From Candidatus Kuenenia stuttgartensis (lineage in GTDB: Bacteria > Planctomycetota > Planctomycetia > Pirellulales > UBA1268), in contig CAMBFA010000013.1 of NCBI GenBank assembly GCA_945865325.1, positions 1 through 39,442 of the forward strand: a stretch of DNA of 39,442 nucleotides, given 5' to 3'. Both the position numbers and the translations under genes were made by a program. Positions 8,827 to 16,809 of the stretch are shown here, one piece after another (position 1 is the first letter of the stretch; each line of letters opens with the position of its first letter). Below the pieces are notes generated by a model. The model had not been told where the DNA came from. It was given only the letters and a program-made list of their open reading frames with translations, and made no database searches.

Positions 8827-10151
8827 CGACAACGGTCCGCAGCAAGAGTGTGCAGAGTGAACGGGCAGTCGTCGTCGGCGTGCTCCTTCACGCCCCTGTC
8901 GACGCCCACGACCCGCTCGATGAGATCCGTGGCCTAGCGGAATCAGCCGGGGCGGAGGTCGTCGCCGAGATGACGCAGCGGCGTGAGAGCCCCGATCAGA
9001 CGACCTATCTCGGCAAGGGGAAGGTGACGGAACTGGCCGGGCTCGTCGCCCACCACGACGCCGACGTCGTGATCTTCGACAACGACCTCTCGCCGGCCCA
9101 GATCCGCAACCTCGAGGAGGAGTTGAAGACGAAGGTTCTTGACCGCTCCGAGGTGATCCTCGACATCTTCGCCGCGCGGGCCCGGACCTACGAGTCCCGC
9201 CTGGCGGTGGAGCTGGCGCAGCTGGAGTATTCGCTGCCGAGGCTCAAGCAGATGTGGACCCATCTGTCGCGTCTCAAGATGGGGATCGGCATGCGTGGGC
9301 CGGGCGAGAAACAGCTCGAGGTCGATCGCCGGCTCGTCGAGAAGCGGATCCACGATCTCCGCGCCGAAGTCGCCGAGATCCACGGCCGGAAAGAGCGGCA
9401 GGTGAAGGCCCGCCAGGACCACATGACCGTCTCCCTCGTCGGCTACACCAATGCCGGCAAGAGCACGCTGCTGAATCGGCTGACGGGCGCCGACGTCCTG
9501 GCGGCCGACAAGCTCTTCGCCACCCTCGATACGCGCACGCGCCGTTGGAAGCTCGACGGCTGGGGCCCGGTCCTCCTCTCCGACACCGTTGGCTTCATTC
9601 GCGATCTTCCCCACCGACTGATCGCCAGCTTCCGGGCGACGCTCGAGGAGACTCGCCAGGCCGATCTCCTCCTCCATGTCGCCGACGCCTCGAGCGATTT
9701 GGTCGACGCGCAGATCGCGGCCGTCCGCGGCGTGCTCGCCGATCTCGGCGTCGACGAGAAGGACACGCTCCTGGTGCTCAACAAGGTCGACGCCATCGCC
9801 GATCGCGAGCGCCTCGAAGCCCTCCTCGACCGCTACCCGCACGCCATCCGGATCTCGGCGCGGAGTGGACAGGGGATCGCAGACCTCCTCCGGGCGACAA
9901 GCGATTGCCTCGGCCGCAACTTCGGTGACGTCGACGTCCGCACCTCCGCCGGCAACGGCCGGCTCCTGGCCTGGCTGTCGGCGCATGGCGAGGTTCTCTC
10001 CCGCCACTTCGACGACCACTCCGTCACGGTCCACTGCCGGATCCCGGCGGCGATGCTCGGCCGCATCGACCCGGCCGAGGCCGATGTCACGCCCCACGCA
10101 GCGCCCACCGCTGCCACGCCGAATGCGACGTCGACGACCGAATCCTCCTGA
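8823..10151 (+). CDS. hflX: GTPase HflX
   Basis: TTYLGKGKVTELAGLV, DNDLSPAQIRNLEEELKTKVLDRSEVILDIFAARARTYESRLAVELAQLEYSLPRL, GPGEKQLEVDRR, VSLVGYTNAGKSTLLNRLTG. Overlaps the rsgA stop by 4 bp (ATGA). Confidence 0.97.
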   Translation: MTTTVRSKSVQSERAVVVGVLLHAPVDAHDPLDEIRGLAESAGAEVVAEMTQRRESPDQTTYLGKGKVTELAGLVAHHDADVVIFDNDLSPAQIRNLEEELKTKVLDRSEVILDIFAARARTYESRLAVELAQLEYSLPRLKQMWTHLSRLKMGIGMRGPGEKQLEVDRRLVEKRIHDLRAEVAEIHGRKERQVKARQDHMTVSLVGYTNAGKSTLLNRLTGADVLAADKLFATLDTRTRRWKLDGWGPVLLSDTVGFIRDLPHRLIASFRATLEETRQADLLLHVADASSDLVDAQIAAVRGVLADLGVDEKDTLLVLNKVDAIADRERLEALLDRYPHAIRISARSGQGIADLLRATSDCLGRNFGDVDVRTSAGNGRLLAWLSAHGEVLSRHFDDHSVTVHCRIPAAMLGRIDPAEADVTPHAAPTAATPNATSTTESS

Positions 10152-10174
10152 GCCGTCTGTGAACAAGGTCCTCG

Positions 10175-11050
10175 ATGGCCTTCGTCCGCATGAGACTCCC
10201 CCGAGGGCGCTCCCCGCCGATGCCGACTCTGGTCCCCTCCCCTGACGCCCTCCGCTCCCGTCCCGCGATCCTCCGGCCGCGCCGGTCGCTCACCGGCCTG
10301 CGCATCCTCCTCACCGGCGGATCGTCGGGGGTGGGGCGGAGCCTGGCAGTCGAGCTTTCGCGGCGCGGGGCCGCCGTCTTCGCCACGGCCCGTCGCGAGC
10401 CCCTCCTCGCCACGCTCGCCGCCGCGCATCCGATCGTGGTCCTCGCCGGAGACATCACCGACGACGCTTTCCGTCAGCAGCTCGTGGCCGCCGCGGTGAA
10501 AAGCCTCGGCGGCCTCGACGTCGTGATCGCAGCGGCGGGGAGTGGCGCGATCGGCCGGTTTGCCGAGGCCGATCCGGCCACGCTGCGGCGCGTGATGGAG
10601 ATCGACTTCTTCGCCCCGGCGGAGCTCGTCCGGCTCGCGCTGCCGGTCTTGGCCCACGGTCGCGATCCGGCCGTCGTTCTCGTCGGCTCGATCCTCGGCC
10701 TCCACCCCATCCCCCTCCATGCCGACTACTGCGCCGCAAAGGCAGCCGTCCATTCCCTCGCCGGCACGCTCCGCGCTGAGCTCGCCCCCACCGGCATCGA
10801 CGTGCTCCTCGCCACGCTCGGGCCGACGGCGTCGGAGTTCTGGGACAGCCTTCTGGTGGGCGATCGCCCCGCCTGGTCGCGCGGCCGGCAGCTCGACGCC
10901 GCCACCACCGCCCACGCGATCATCGCCGCGCTCCACCGCCGTCGGGCGACGGTCTATCCTGGTTGGTCGGCGAAGGGCTTCGCCCTCGCCGCCCGCTTCT
11001 GCCCGCGTCTCATCGACCGGATCGTCCGCCGCCGGATGGCGAAGGGGTGA
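10175..11050 (+). CDS. Short-chain dehydrogenase/reductase (SDR) family oxidoreductase
   Basis: LTGLRILLTGGSSGVGRSLAVELSRRGAAVFATAR (Rossmann motif) and HADYCAAKAAVHSLAGTLRAEL (YxxxK). Confidence 0.87.
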   Translation: MAFVRMRLPRGRSPPMPTLVPSPDALRSRPAILRPRRSLTGLRILLTGGSSGVGRSLAVELSRRGAAVFATARREPLLATLAAAHPIVVLAGDITDDAFRQQLVAAAVKSLGGLDVVIAAAGSGAIGRFAEADPATLRRVMEIDFFAPAELVRLALPVLAHGRDPAVVLVGSILGLHPIPLHADYCAAKAAVHSLAGTLRAELAPTGIDVLLATLGPTASEFWDSLLVGDRPAWSRGRQLDAATTAHAIIAALHRRRATVYPGWSAKGFALAARFCPRLIDRIVRRRMAKG

Positions 11051-11077
11051 GGGCCGCGGCAGCCGCCGGAAGCCGGC

Positions 11078-11980
11078 TTACGCCCCCTTCGCCCGCTCCA
11101 GTTCCATGCCGATGGCGAGAAGCTGCTCGGCGTCGAGGAGGGAGTCGTTGGCGGCGAACAGGCGGCGGATCGCTTCCTTGTGGATCTTCAGCTTCGTCCC
11201 ACCGACGCCGAGGGCGCCGTAGACGACCCGGCCGCCGTCATCGCGGGCTTTGTCACCGGCCGCGATCCCGGCGATCCCCGCCGGCGGCACGGCGTTGAGA
11301 TCGATAAGCACGCGTGCCCCGGTCGCCGCGGCCCTGCCCTGCTCGTCGAGGAGCGTGATGCCGGCCGCACCGCAGGCGACGACGAGCTCCGCTCTGGCCA
11401 GCGCCGCGGCGAGGTCTGGCTCGGTGCCAGTAGCCCCTCGGGCCTCGATCGGACGAAGCGTCGCTCCGGGCACCTCAGCCCGGACGCGCTCGCACACCGC
11501 GCCCGCCCGTTCGAGGGAGCGTGACACGAGCGTGACGGCGACGCCAAGGCCAGCCAGGAGCCGGGCCACCCGCTGCCCGACAGGACCGGTCCCCCCGAGC
11601 ACCACTACCTCGATGCCCGCACCTGGACGGTCAAGGGGGAGATGACGGGCCGCGGCGACAACCGCGGCCGCCGCGGTCGTGTTGGCGCCGGAGGGATCGA
11701 GAAGGACGCTGACACGCACCGGGCCGAAGAACGTCTTCTTGATCTTCGCAAACACCCCCTCCGCCGCCGCCACATCGCTGCCGCCGACGAAAATCGCCGT
11801 CGAGGCGAGATCCGCGCCGCCGCGCGTGAACATCGCGCCATGGACGAGCGGCACGACCGTGTCGACCGTTACACCACCATGGCGGAGGAGGATGTCAGCC
11901 CCGGCATCGACCGCGACGACGGCGTCGAACGTGCTGGCTTGAGGATCGGTGTCGAGTTGGAGGAGGATCCGGGCGGGCAT
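11078..11980 (-). CDS. mtdB: NAD(P)-dependent methylene-tetrahydromethanopterin dehydrogenase
   Basis: MPARILLQLDTDPQASTFDAVVAVDAGADILLRHGGVTVDTVVPLVHGAMFTRGGADLASTAIFVGGSDVAAAE...VVVLGGTGPVGQRVARLLAGLG...DLNAVPPAGI...YGALGVGGTKLKIHKEAI: Mtd family. MtdA versus MtdB not distinguishable by eye. Confidence 0.88.
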   Translation of the reverse strand: MPARILLQLDTDPQASTFDAVVAVDAGADILLRHGGVTVDTVVPLVHGAMFTRGGADLASTAIFVGGSDVAAAEGVFAKIKKTFFGPVRVSVLLDPSGANTTAAAAVVAAARHLPLDRPGAGIEVVVLGGTGPVGQRVARLLAGLGVAVTLVSRSLERAGAVCERVRAEVPGATLRPIEARGATGTEPDLAAALARAELVVACGAAGITLLDEQGRAAATGARVLIDLNAVPPAGIAGIAAGDKARDDGGRVVYGALGVGGTKLKIHKEAIRRLFAANDSLLDAEQLLAIGMELERAKGA

Positions 11981-12131
11981 GGCGAGCGACTCCTTCGGAA
12001 ACCCAATTGAGGCGAGAAGCAGGTGCAGAGAGAATCGAGCGGCAGCGACGGCCGCAGCCAAAACGACGCCGCCCGTGGCGCGGGAGACCGCGCCACGGGC
12101 GAACAGATCGATACCGATTCCAAACCAGGGC

Positions 12132-12626
12132 TCAGAAGCCGCGGAAGGGATGGACCTCGTCGCGCTTGGCGACCATCTCGGCGGCCGAAGGCTTGCCGTG
12201 CATGGCATTGGCGATCGCCATCTTCGTGGCGTTGTAGTTGTACGTGTAGATCTTCTTGTCGTCGGCGGCCTGCCAGTGGATGAAGACACCGCAGACGATG
12301 ACGAGGTTTTCGGCATCCCGCTCGGGGATCACGCCGTCAGCCACGCTGTCGGCAACAGCCTTGGCGACCGCAGCCTGGGCGGGTCCGAACATCTGCACCG
12401 CCTGCTTCGCTCCCTTGATCGTGACCTTCGTGATCATGACCGTGGCCGGCTTGACGGCGACATTCGGCGTCAGCACCGCGAGGAGGTTGGAGTGACCCTC
12501 GCTCTGCCGGGCCAGCGCGTTGGCAAAGGCCGCACCCACCGGACCATCCTTGCTGCCGATCAGCAGATCGATGTGGGCGATCTCGTTGCCCTCACCGTCG
12601 AGTGCCTCACCAATAAACATCGACAT
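12132..12626 (-). CDS. fae: Formaldehyde-activating enzyme
   Basis: MSMFIGEALDGEGNEIAHIDLLIGSKDGPVGAAFANALARQSEGHSNLLAVLTPNVAVKPATVMITKVTIKGAKQAVQMFGPAQAAVAKAVADSV...: very well conserved Fae sequence. GAGGAG ribosome-binding site upstream of ATG. Confidence 0.97.
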   Translation of the reverse strand: MSMFIGEALDGEGNEIAHIDLLIGSKDGPVGAAFANALARQSEGHSNLLAVLTPNVAVKPATVMITKVTIKGAKQAVQMFGPAQAAVAKAVADSVADGVIPERDAENLVIVCGVFIHWQAADDKKIYTYNYNATKMAIANAMHGKPSAAEMVAKRDEVHPFRGF

Positions 12627-12915
12627 CTCTATCTCCTCGTGAAGTGAATCCCCTTCCCTGACTGGGAAGGAGTGGACCAGATCCGGCGACTGAGCCCGGC
12701 TCCGGTATTTTCAAGTGCGGTCAGCGACGTGCCGGTCGTGCCCCTGAAGCCCGACTCGGATTCTCGGACCACCCGCGGGGAGTCCGAGCACGACCGACCG
12801 AGCAAGACACCGACCGCAGGCCCCCCCGACGCCCTTCCCGTAGGCAGGTCCGCTGGGATCGGGAGAATACCATGTCCCCCGACACCGGCAACAACGTCCC
12901 CTCCCGGAGCCCCGG

Positions 12916-14172
12916 ATGCCGCCGGAACACGCCCTTCCTCCTCCACCTGGCCACGGGGCGGGGGAGAAAACTGGCCCGGGTCGTTGTGCGCTCTCAGCCC
13001 GAGCGTCGCTTCTGGTGCTCGGGGCCAGCGCCCGCGCTTGGGCGACGTCGGTGAGCCGCACGGGGCTCGTCGTCCGGGCCGCCGACCTGTTCGCCGACCG
13101 CGATCTGGTCGCGATCGCGGCCGCCGTCGCCATCCCGCCGGAGCGCTACCCCGAGGCGCTTGCCGAGGCGGCCGAGGGCTTCCCACCCGGTCCGTGGTGC
13201 TACACCGGCGCCCTCGAAAACCATCCCGGGCTTGTCGATGCGATCGCCGCCACGCGGCCGCTGGCCGGCAACGGTGGGGAGGCGATCCGGCGCGTCCGCG
13301 CGCCGCAGCATCTGGGGGCGGTGCTGGCCGATGCGGGGATCGGCTTTCCGCGGACGCTCGACAACCCGGCGGCCGTCCCGTGCGATGGCCGCTGGCTGCG
13401 GAAGCCGCGTGCCAGCGGCGGCGGACGGGGAATTGTTCCCTGGACACGCCCCGAGGGCGGCGGCGCAGCGTCGCCCCCGGTGCAGGGGTGCGTCTGGCAG
13501 GAGCTCTGCCCCGGGCTGCCGGTGGCCGGGGTGTTTGTCGTCACGAACCGCGGAGCGCGTCTGGTCGGTGCGAGTCGGCAGTTGATCGGTATCACGGCTT
13601 GGCAGGCCCATCCCTACGCCTACTGCGGATCGGTCGATGTCGACCCGCTGACCCTCCCCGGCCATCTCGGCGACCAGTGGGATCGGATCGGCGCGCTCCT
13701 GGCGGGATCGTTCGGCCTCTGCGGGGTCGTCGGCGTCGATGCGATCGTGACGCCGTCGGGCCGACTGGTCGTGATCGAGATCAATCCGCGACCGACCGCA
13801 TCGATGGAATTGGTCGATCGCCGCACGGGGCTCGCGCTCGCCGCGGATCACCTCGCGGCCTGCGGGATCGTCACCGCTCCCCCCCGCCCCGCCCGCGCCG
13901 GGGGCCGCTGGGCCAAGGGCATTCTGCGGGCCGCGGCGACGCTCACCGTCGACGCGCAACTCGGCGATCGCTTCGACCTCCTCTCGGAGGCGTGGAGCCG
14001 CGCCGATGGCTGGCCGGCGCTCGCCGATCTCCCCCGCTGCGGCACCGTGGTGCCATCCGGTGCGCCGTGCATCACGCTGTTTGCGGTCGCCGACACCGGC
14101 CGCAAAGCGCGACAGCGCCTCGAACAACGGATGGAAACCGTCCGGCAGGCCATCGGGCGGCCCGGGCCGTGA
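12916..14172 (+). CDS. ATP-grasp domain protein (Orf17-like / carbamoyl-phosphate-synthase-like ligase)
   Basis: SLLVLGASARAWATSVSRTGLVVRAADLFADRDL..., LRKPRASGGGRGIVPW, WQELCPGLPVAGVFVV, VGVDAIVTPSGRLVVIEINPRPTASMEL. Exact start uncertain. Confidence 0.82.
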   Translation: MPPEHALPPPPGHGAGEKTGPGRCALSARASLLVLGASARAWATSVSRTGLVVRAADLFADRDLVAIAAAVAIPPERYPEALAEAAEGFPPGPWCYTGALENHPGLVDAIAATRPLAGNGGEAIRRVRAPQHLGAVLADAGIGFPRTLDNPAAVPCDGRWLRKPRASGGGRGIVPWTRPEGGGAASPPVQGCVWQELCPGLPVAGVFVVTNRGARLVGASRQLIGITAWQAHPYAYCGSVDVDPLTLPGHLGDQWDRIGALLAGSFGLCGVVGVDAIVTPSGRLVVIEINPRPTASMELVDRRTGLALAADHLAACGIVTAPPRPARAGGRWAKGILRAAATLTVDAQLGDRFDLLSEAWSRADGWPALADLPRCGTVVPSGAPCITLFAVADTGRKARQRLEQRMETVRQAIGRPGP

Positions 14173-14192
14173 AGCCCGCCGCCAACGCCCTC

Positions 14193-14228
14193 CCGGATCA
14201 GCCGGATCAGCCGGATCAGCCGGATCAG
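14193..14228. repeat. Four exact tandem copies of the 9-bp unit CCGGATCAG
   Basis: ccggatcag x4 read directly. The last unit contains the rimI stop codon (TCA on plus strand at 14225-14227). Confidence 0.97.
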
Positions 14229-14731
14229 CCGGCCATCCGCCGCGGCATTGCGACCGTGGCAGCCTCGTGCGACTGGTACTGCATGAGGTAGGCGTCCTCG
14301 GTCGAGTCCTCGTAGAAGTCCTTGAGGACGGAGATCGCCCGGTAACCGAGCGACCGGAAGAAGAGCTGTGCGGGGAGATTCCGCTCGCGGACCTCGAGGA
14401 GGATCCGGTCGCGACGCTCGAGGCTCAATTTGGCGAACAGCTTCCCCATCATCTGCGTCCCGATCGCTAACCGCCGGTGGGAGCGGCGAACCGCGAAATT
14501 GAGGACTTGGAGGCGCGTCCGGTGGAGCTCGTAGATCATGAACGCGACGACGGAGTCCCCGACTTCGGCGACCATCCCGATGCAGTTCCGCTGCCGGAGA
14601 CAACGGGTGAAGTCCTCGTCCGACCAGGGAAACTCGAAAGCCTCCTGCTCGATCGAAAGCACTTCGGGCATGTCGCGGCGGATCATCCAGCGCAGTTGAA
14701 TCCGGAGTCGGTCGGCTTCCGTGGTCGCCAC
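14225..14731 (-). CDS. rimI: GNAT-family acetyltransferase, RimI-like
   Basis: LRIQLRWMIRRDMPEVLSIEQEAFEFPWSDEDFTRCLRQRNCIGMVAEVGDSVVAFMIYELHRTRLQVLNFAVRRSHRRLAIGTQMMGKL: RimI-type GNAT. Confidence 0.84.
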   Translation of the reverse strand: MATTEADRLRIQLRWMIRRDMPEVLSIEQEAFEFPWSDEDFTRCLRQRNCIGMVAEVGDSVVAFMIYELHRTRLQVLNFAVRRSHRRLAIGTQMMGKLFAKLSLERRDRILLEVRERNLPAQLFFRSLGYRAISVLKDFYEDSTEDAYLMQYQSHEAATVAMPRRMAG

Positions 14732-14982
14732 GTGTCGTCACTCCATCGAGTCGGGGGTCAAGGTGGGGGCGAACCGTAGCAACTGCACCCGGGCGAGCCA
14801 AGAGAACTCCCGCCACGAATGGAGCCCCCTTGTGGAGACCTGTTGGCGAAACCGTCTTGACCCTCATCCGGCGATCCTCCTACCCTCCCCCCGCCTTCGC
14901 CCGGACCCGGCGTCCGGAGCGGATGGAGGCGGCTGTCATGGACCGCCGGCTTTCGACATGACCCCGGGGATGACGGCGTGCC

Positions 14983-16809
14983 ATGCAGACCACTCGACAC
15001 TCCTCGCCCGCTCTGAGTCCCCCTCTCCGGGCGGCCGCCGACCGGTCCCGCCGACGGCCGGCGTTCCTGATCCTCACGGTGCTGTCCGCCCTCGTCGGCT
15101 GCGCCGGACCGGCGATCCGCAGCCAGAGCCCCGAGGTGGCAGCGCTGATCGGAATGGAATCCGATATTCGTCTTGTCGGCGACTATGCGGCGCCCTGGGG
15201 CACCCACCCGCAGCGCATCGAGCGGGCCGCGCTGGTCACCGGCCTTCCGGGGACGGGAAGCGATCCGCCGCCGGGCACCCAGCGGGCGCTCATCATGGCC
15301 GACATGCAGGCCCGCGGGGTCGCCGAGCCGAACAAACTCCTCGCCTCCCCGACGACCTCGCTCGTTTGGGTCCACGGCTATCTTCCCCCCGGCATCCGCA
15401 AGGGGGACCGCTTCGACGTCATGGTCGAGGTTCCGGCCGACAACGAGACGACGAGCCTCAACGCCGGCTGGTTAATGGAGACCCGTCTGGCGGAAATGGC
15501 GATCCTCGGGCAGCGAGTCCGTGACGGCCACGTGCTGGGGATCGCCGAGGGGCCACTCCTGGTCGATCCGGTGTCAGGGGGAACGCTCGACTCGAAGTCG
15601 AAGCTCCGCGCCCGCGTCCCCGGCGGAGGGGTCTCCCTGACGACGCGCTCGATCGGCCTGATCATCGCCCCGGAACACCGCTCAATCGCCCTCTCCAAGC
15701 GCGTCGGCGACACGATCAACCGCCGTTTTCACGCCGTCATCAAGGGAACGAAGCGCGGGGTCGCGACCCCGAAGACGGAACGCTTCATCGACCTCGAGAT
15801 CGCGCCGGCCTACGAGCACAATCTCGGCCGCTACATCCGCGTCCTCCGGGCGATCGCGGTCGTCGAGCCGCCAGCCGGCCGGCACGCACGGATGGAGCTC
15901 CTCGCCCGGCAGCTCGCCGATCCGGTCACCGCCCCCTCCGCCGCGCTCAAGCTCGAGGCGATCGGCCGCGATGCCCTCCCGATCCTGAAGAGGGGGCTGG
16001 AGTCGTCCGACGCCGAGGTCCGCTTCGCCGCCGCCGAAGCGCTCGCCTATCTCGGCGAGTCCAACGCGGCCCCCCATCTCGCCGAGGCCGCCCTCCATCT
16101 CCGCAGCGCCCGCCCCGCGGCCCTCGCCGCCCTCCAGGTGCTCGACGATGCCAATGGAATCGACGCCCTCCAGTCGCTCCTCACCAGCTCGAGCGCCGAG
16201 ACACGCTACGGGGCATTCCGTGCCCTCTGGAAGATCGACCCCACCGCGCCGCTCATCCGCGGCGAGCGCCTCGGCGATGCCTGCTCGCTCCATGTCGTCG
16301 ATGTCGCCGGGCTGCCGCTGGTCCACTGCACGCGGAGCACCCGGCCGGAGATCGTTCTGTTTGGGACGGAGCACGCGATCGACTCCGGCCTCCGTGCCGA
16401 GGCGGGAAGCTCGATCGTTGTCGTGGTCGAGGCGGGCAGGGCGACGATCAACCGCTTCGTGGCCGGCGAGGCGGACCAGGTCGTCGAAGTCGACGCTCGG
16501 GTCGAGCCGGTCGCCCGGGCGATCATCCAGGTCGGCGGCACCTACCCCGACGTCGTTCAGTTTCTCCAGCAGGCCAGCGCCGGCCGCTGCCTCTCCAGCC
16601 GTCTCGCCTTCGACGCAGTGCCGAACGAATTCGACGGCCGGACCTCGATCCACGACGAGGCGTCGGCCCGCGACCGTGACGCCGGTGACGAAGCGGGCGA
16701 CGAGCCGGTCGAGGAAGCAGCTGATCGCGATGCCGACACCGCCCGGCGCGGCCCGGGCCGGGGGGCCGACGTCGCTGCCGGGGAGGGCCACGCCGGCACC
16801 TCGTCATGA
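14983..16809 (+). CDS. Lipoprotein with split FlgI (flagellar P-ring)-like regions and central HEAT-like repeats
   Basis: Signal and lipobox (SALVGCAGP). N-terminal ALVTGLPGTGSDPPPGTQRALIMADMQARG...SLVWVHGYLPPGIRKGDRFDVMVEVPADNETTSLNAGWLMETRL resembles FlgI. Middle LKRGLESSDAEVRFAAAEALAYLGESNAAPHLAEAAL is HEAT-like. C-terminal IIQVGGTYPDVVQFLQQASAGRCLSSRLAFDAVP resembles the FlgI C-terminus. Confidence 0.78.
   Translation: MQTTRHSSPALSPPLRAAADRSRRRPAFLILTVLSALVGCAGPAIRSQSPEVAALIGMESDIRLVGDYAAPWGTHPQRIERAALVTGLPGTGSDPPPGTQRALIMADMQARGVAEPNKLLASPTTSLVWVHGYLPPGIRKGDRFDVMVEVPADNETTSLNAGWLMETRLAEMAILGQRVRDGHVLGIAEGPLLVDPVSGGTLDSKSKLRARVPGGGVSLTTRSIGLIIAPEHRSIALSKRVGDTINRRFHAVIKGTKRGVATPKTERFIDLEIAPAYEHNLGRYIRVLRAIAVVEPPAGRHARMELLARQLADPVTAPSAALKLEAIGRDALPILKRGLESSDAEVRFAAAEALAYLGESNAAPHLAEAALHLRSARPAALAALQVLDDANGIDALQSLLTSSSAETRYGAFRALWKIDPTAPLIRGERLGDACSLHVVDVAGLPLVHCTRSTRPEIVLFGTEHAIDSGLRAEAGSSIVVVVEAGRATINRFVAGEADQVVEVDARVEPVARAIIQVGGTYPDVVQFLQQASAGRCLSSRLAFDAVPNEFDGRTSIHDEASARDRDAGDEAGDEPVEEAADRDADTARRGPGRGADVAAGEGHAGTSS

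Noticed and set aside
12672-14291. 539-aa plus-strand ORF ending DQPDQPDQP
   Set aside because: Out-of-frame, Arg-rich translation overlapping the ATP-grasp ORF 12916..14172, which has the ATP-grasp motifs; the DQP repeat is only the translated 9-bp tandem repeat.
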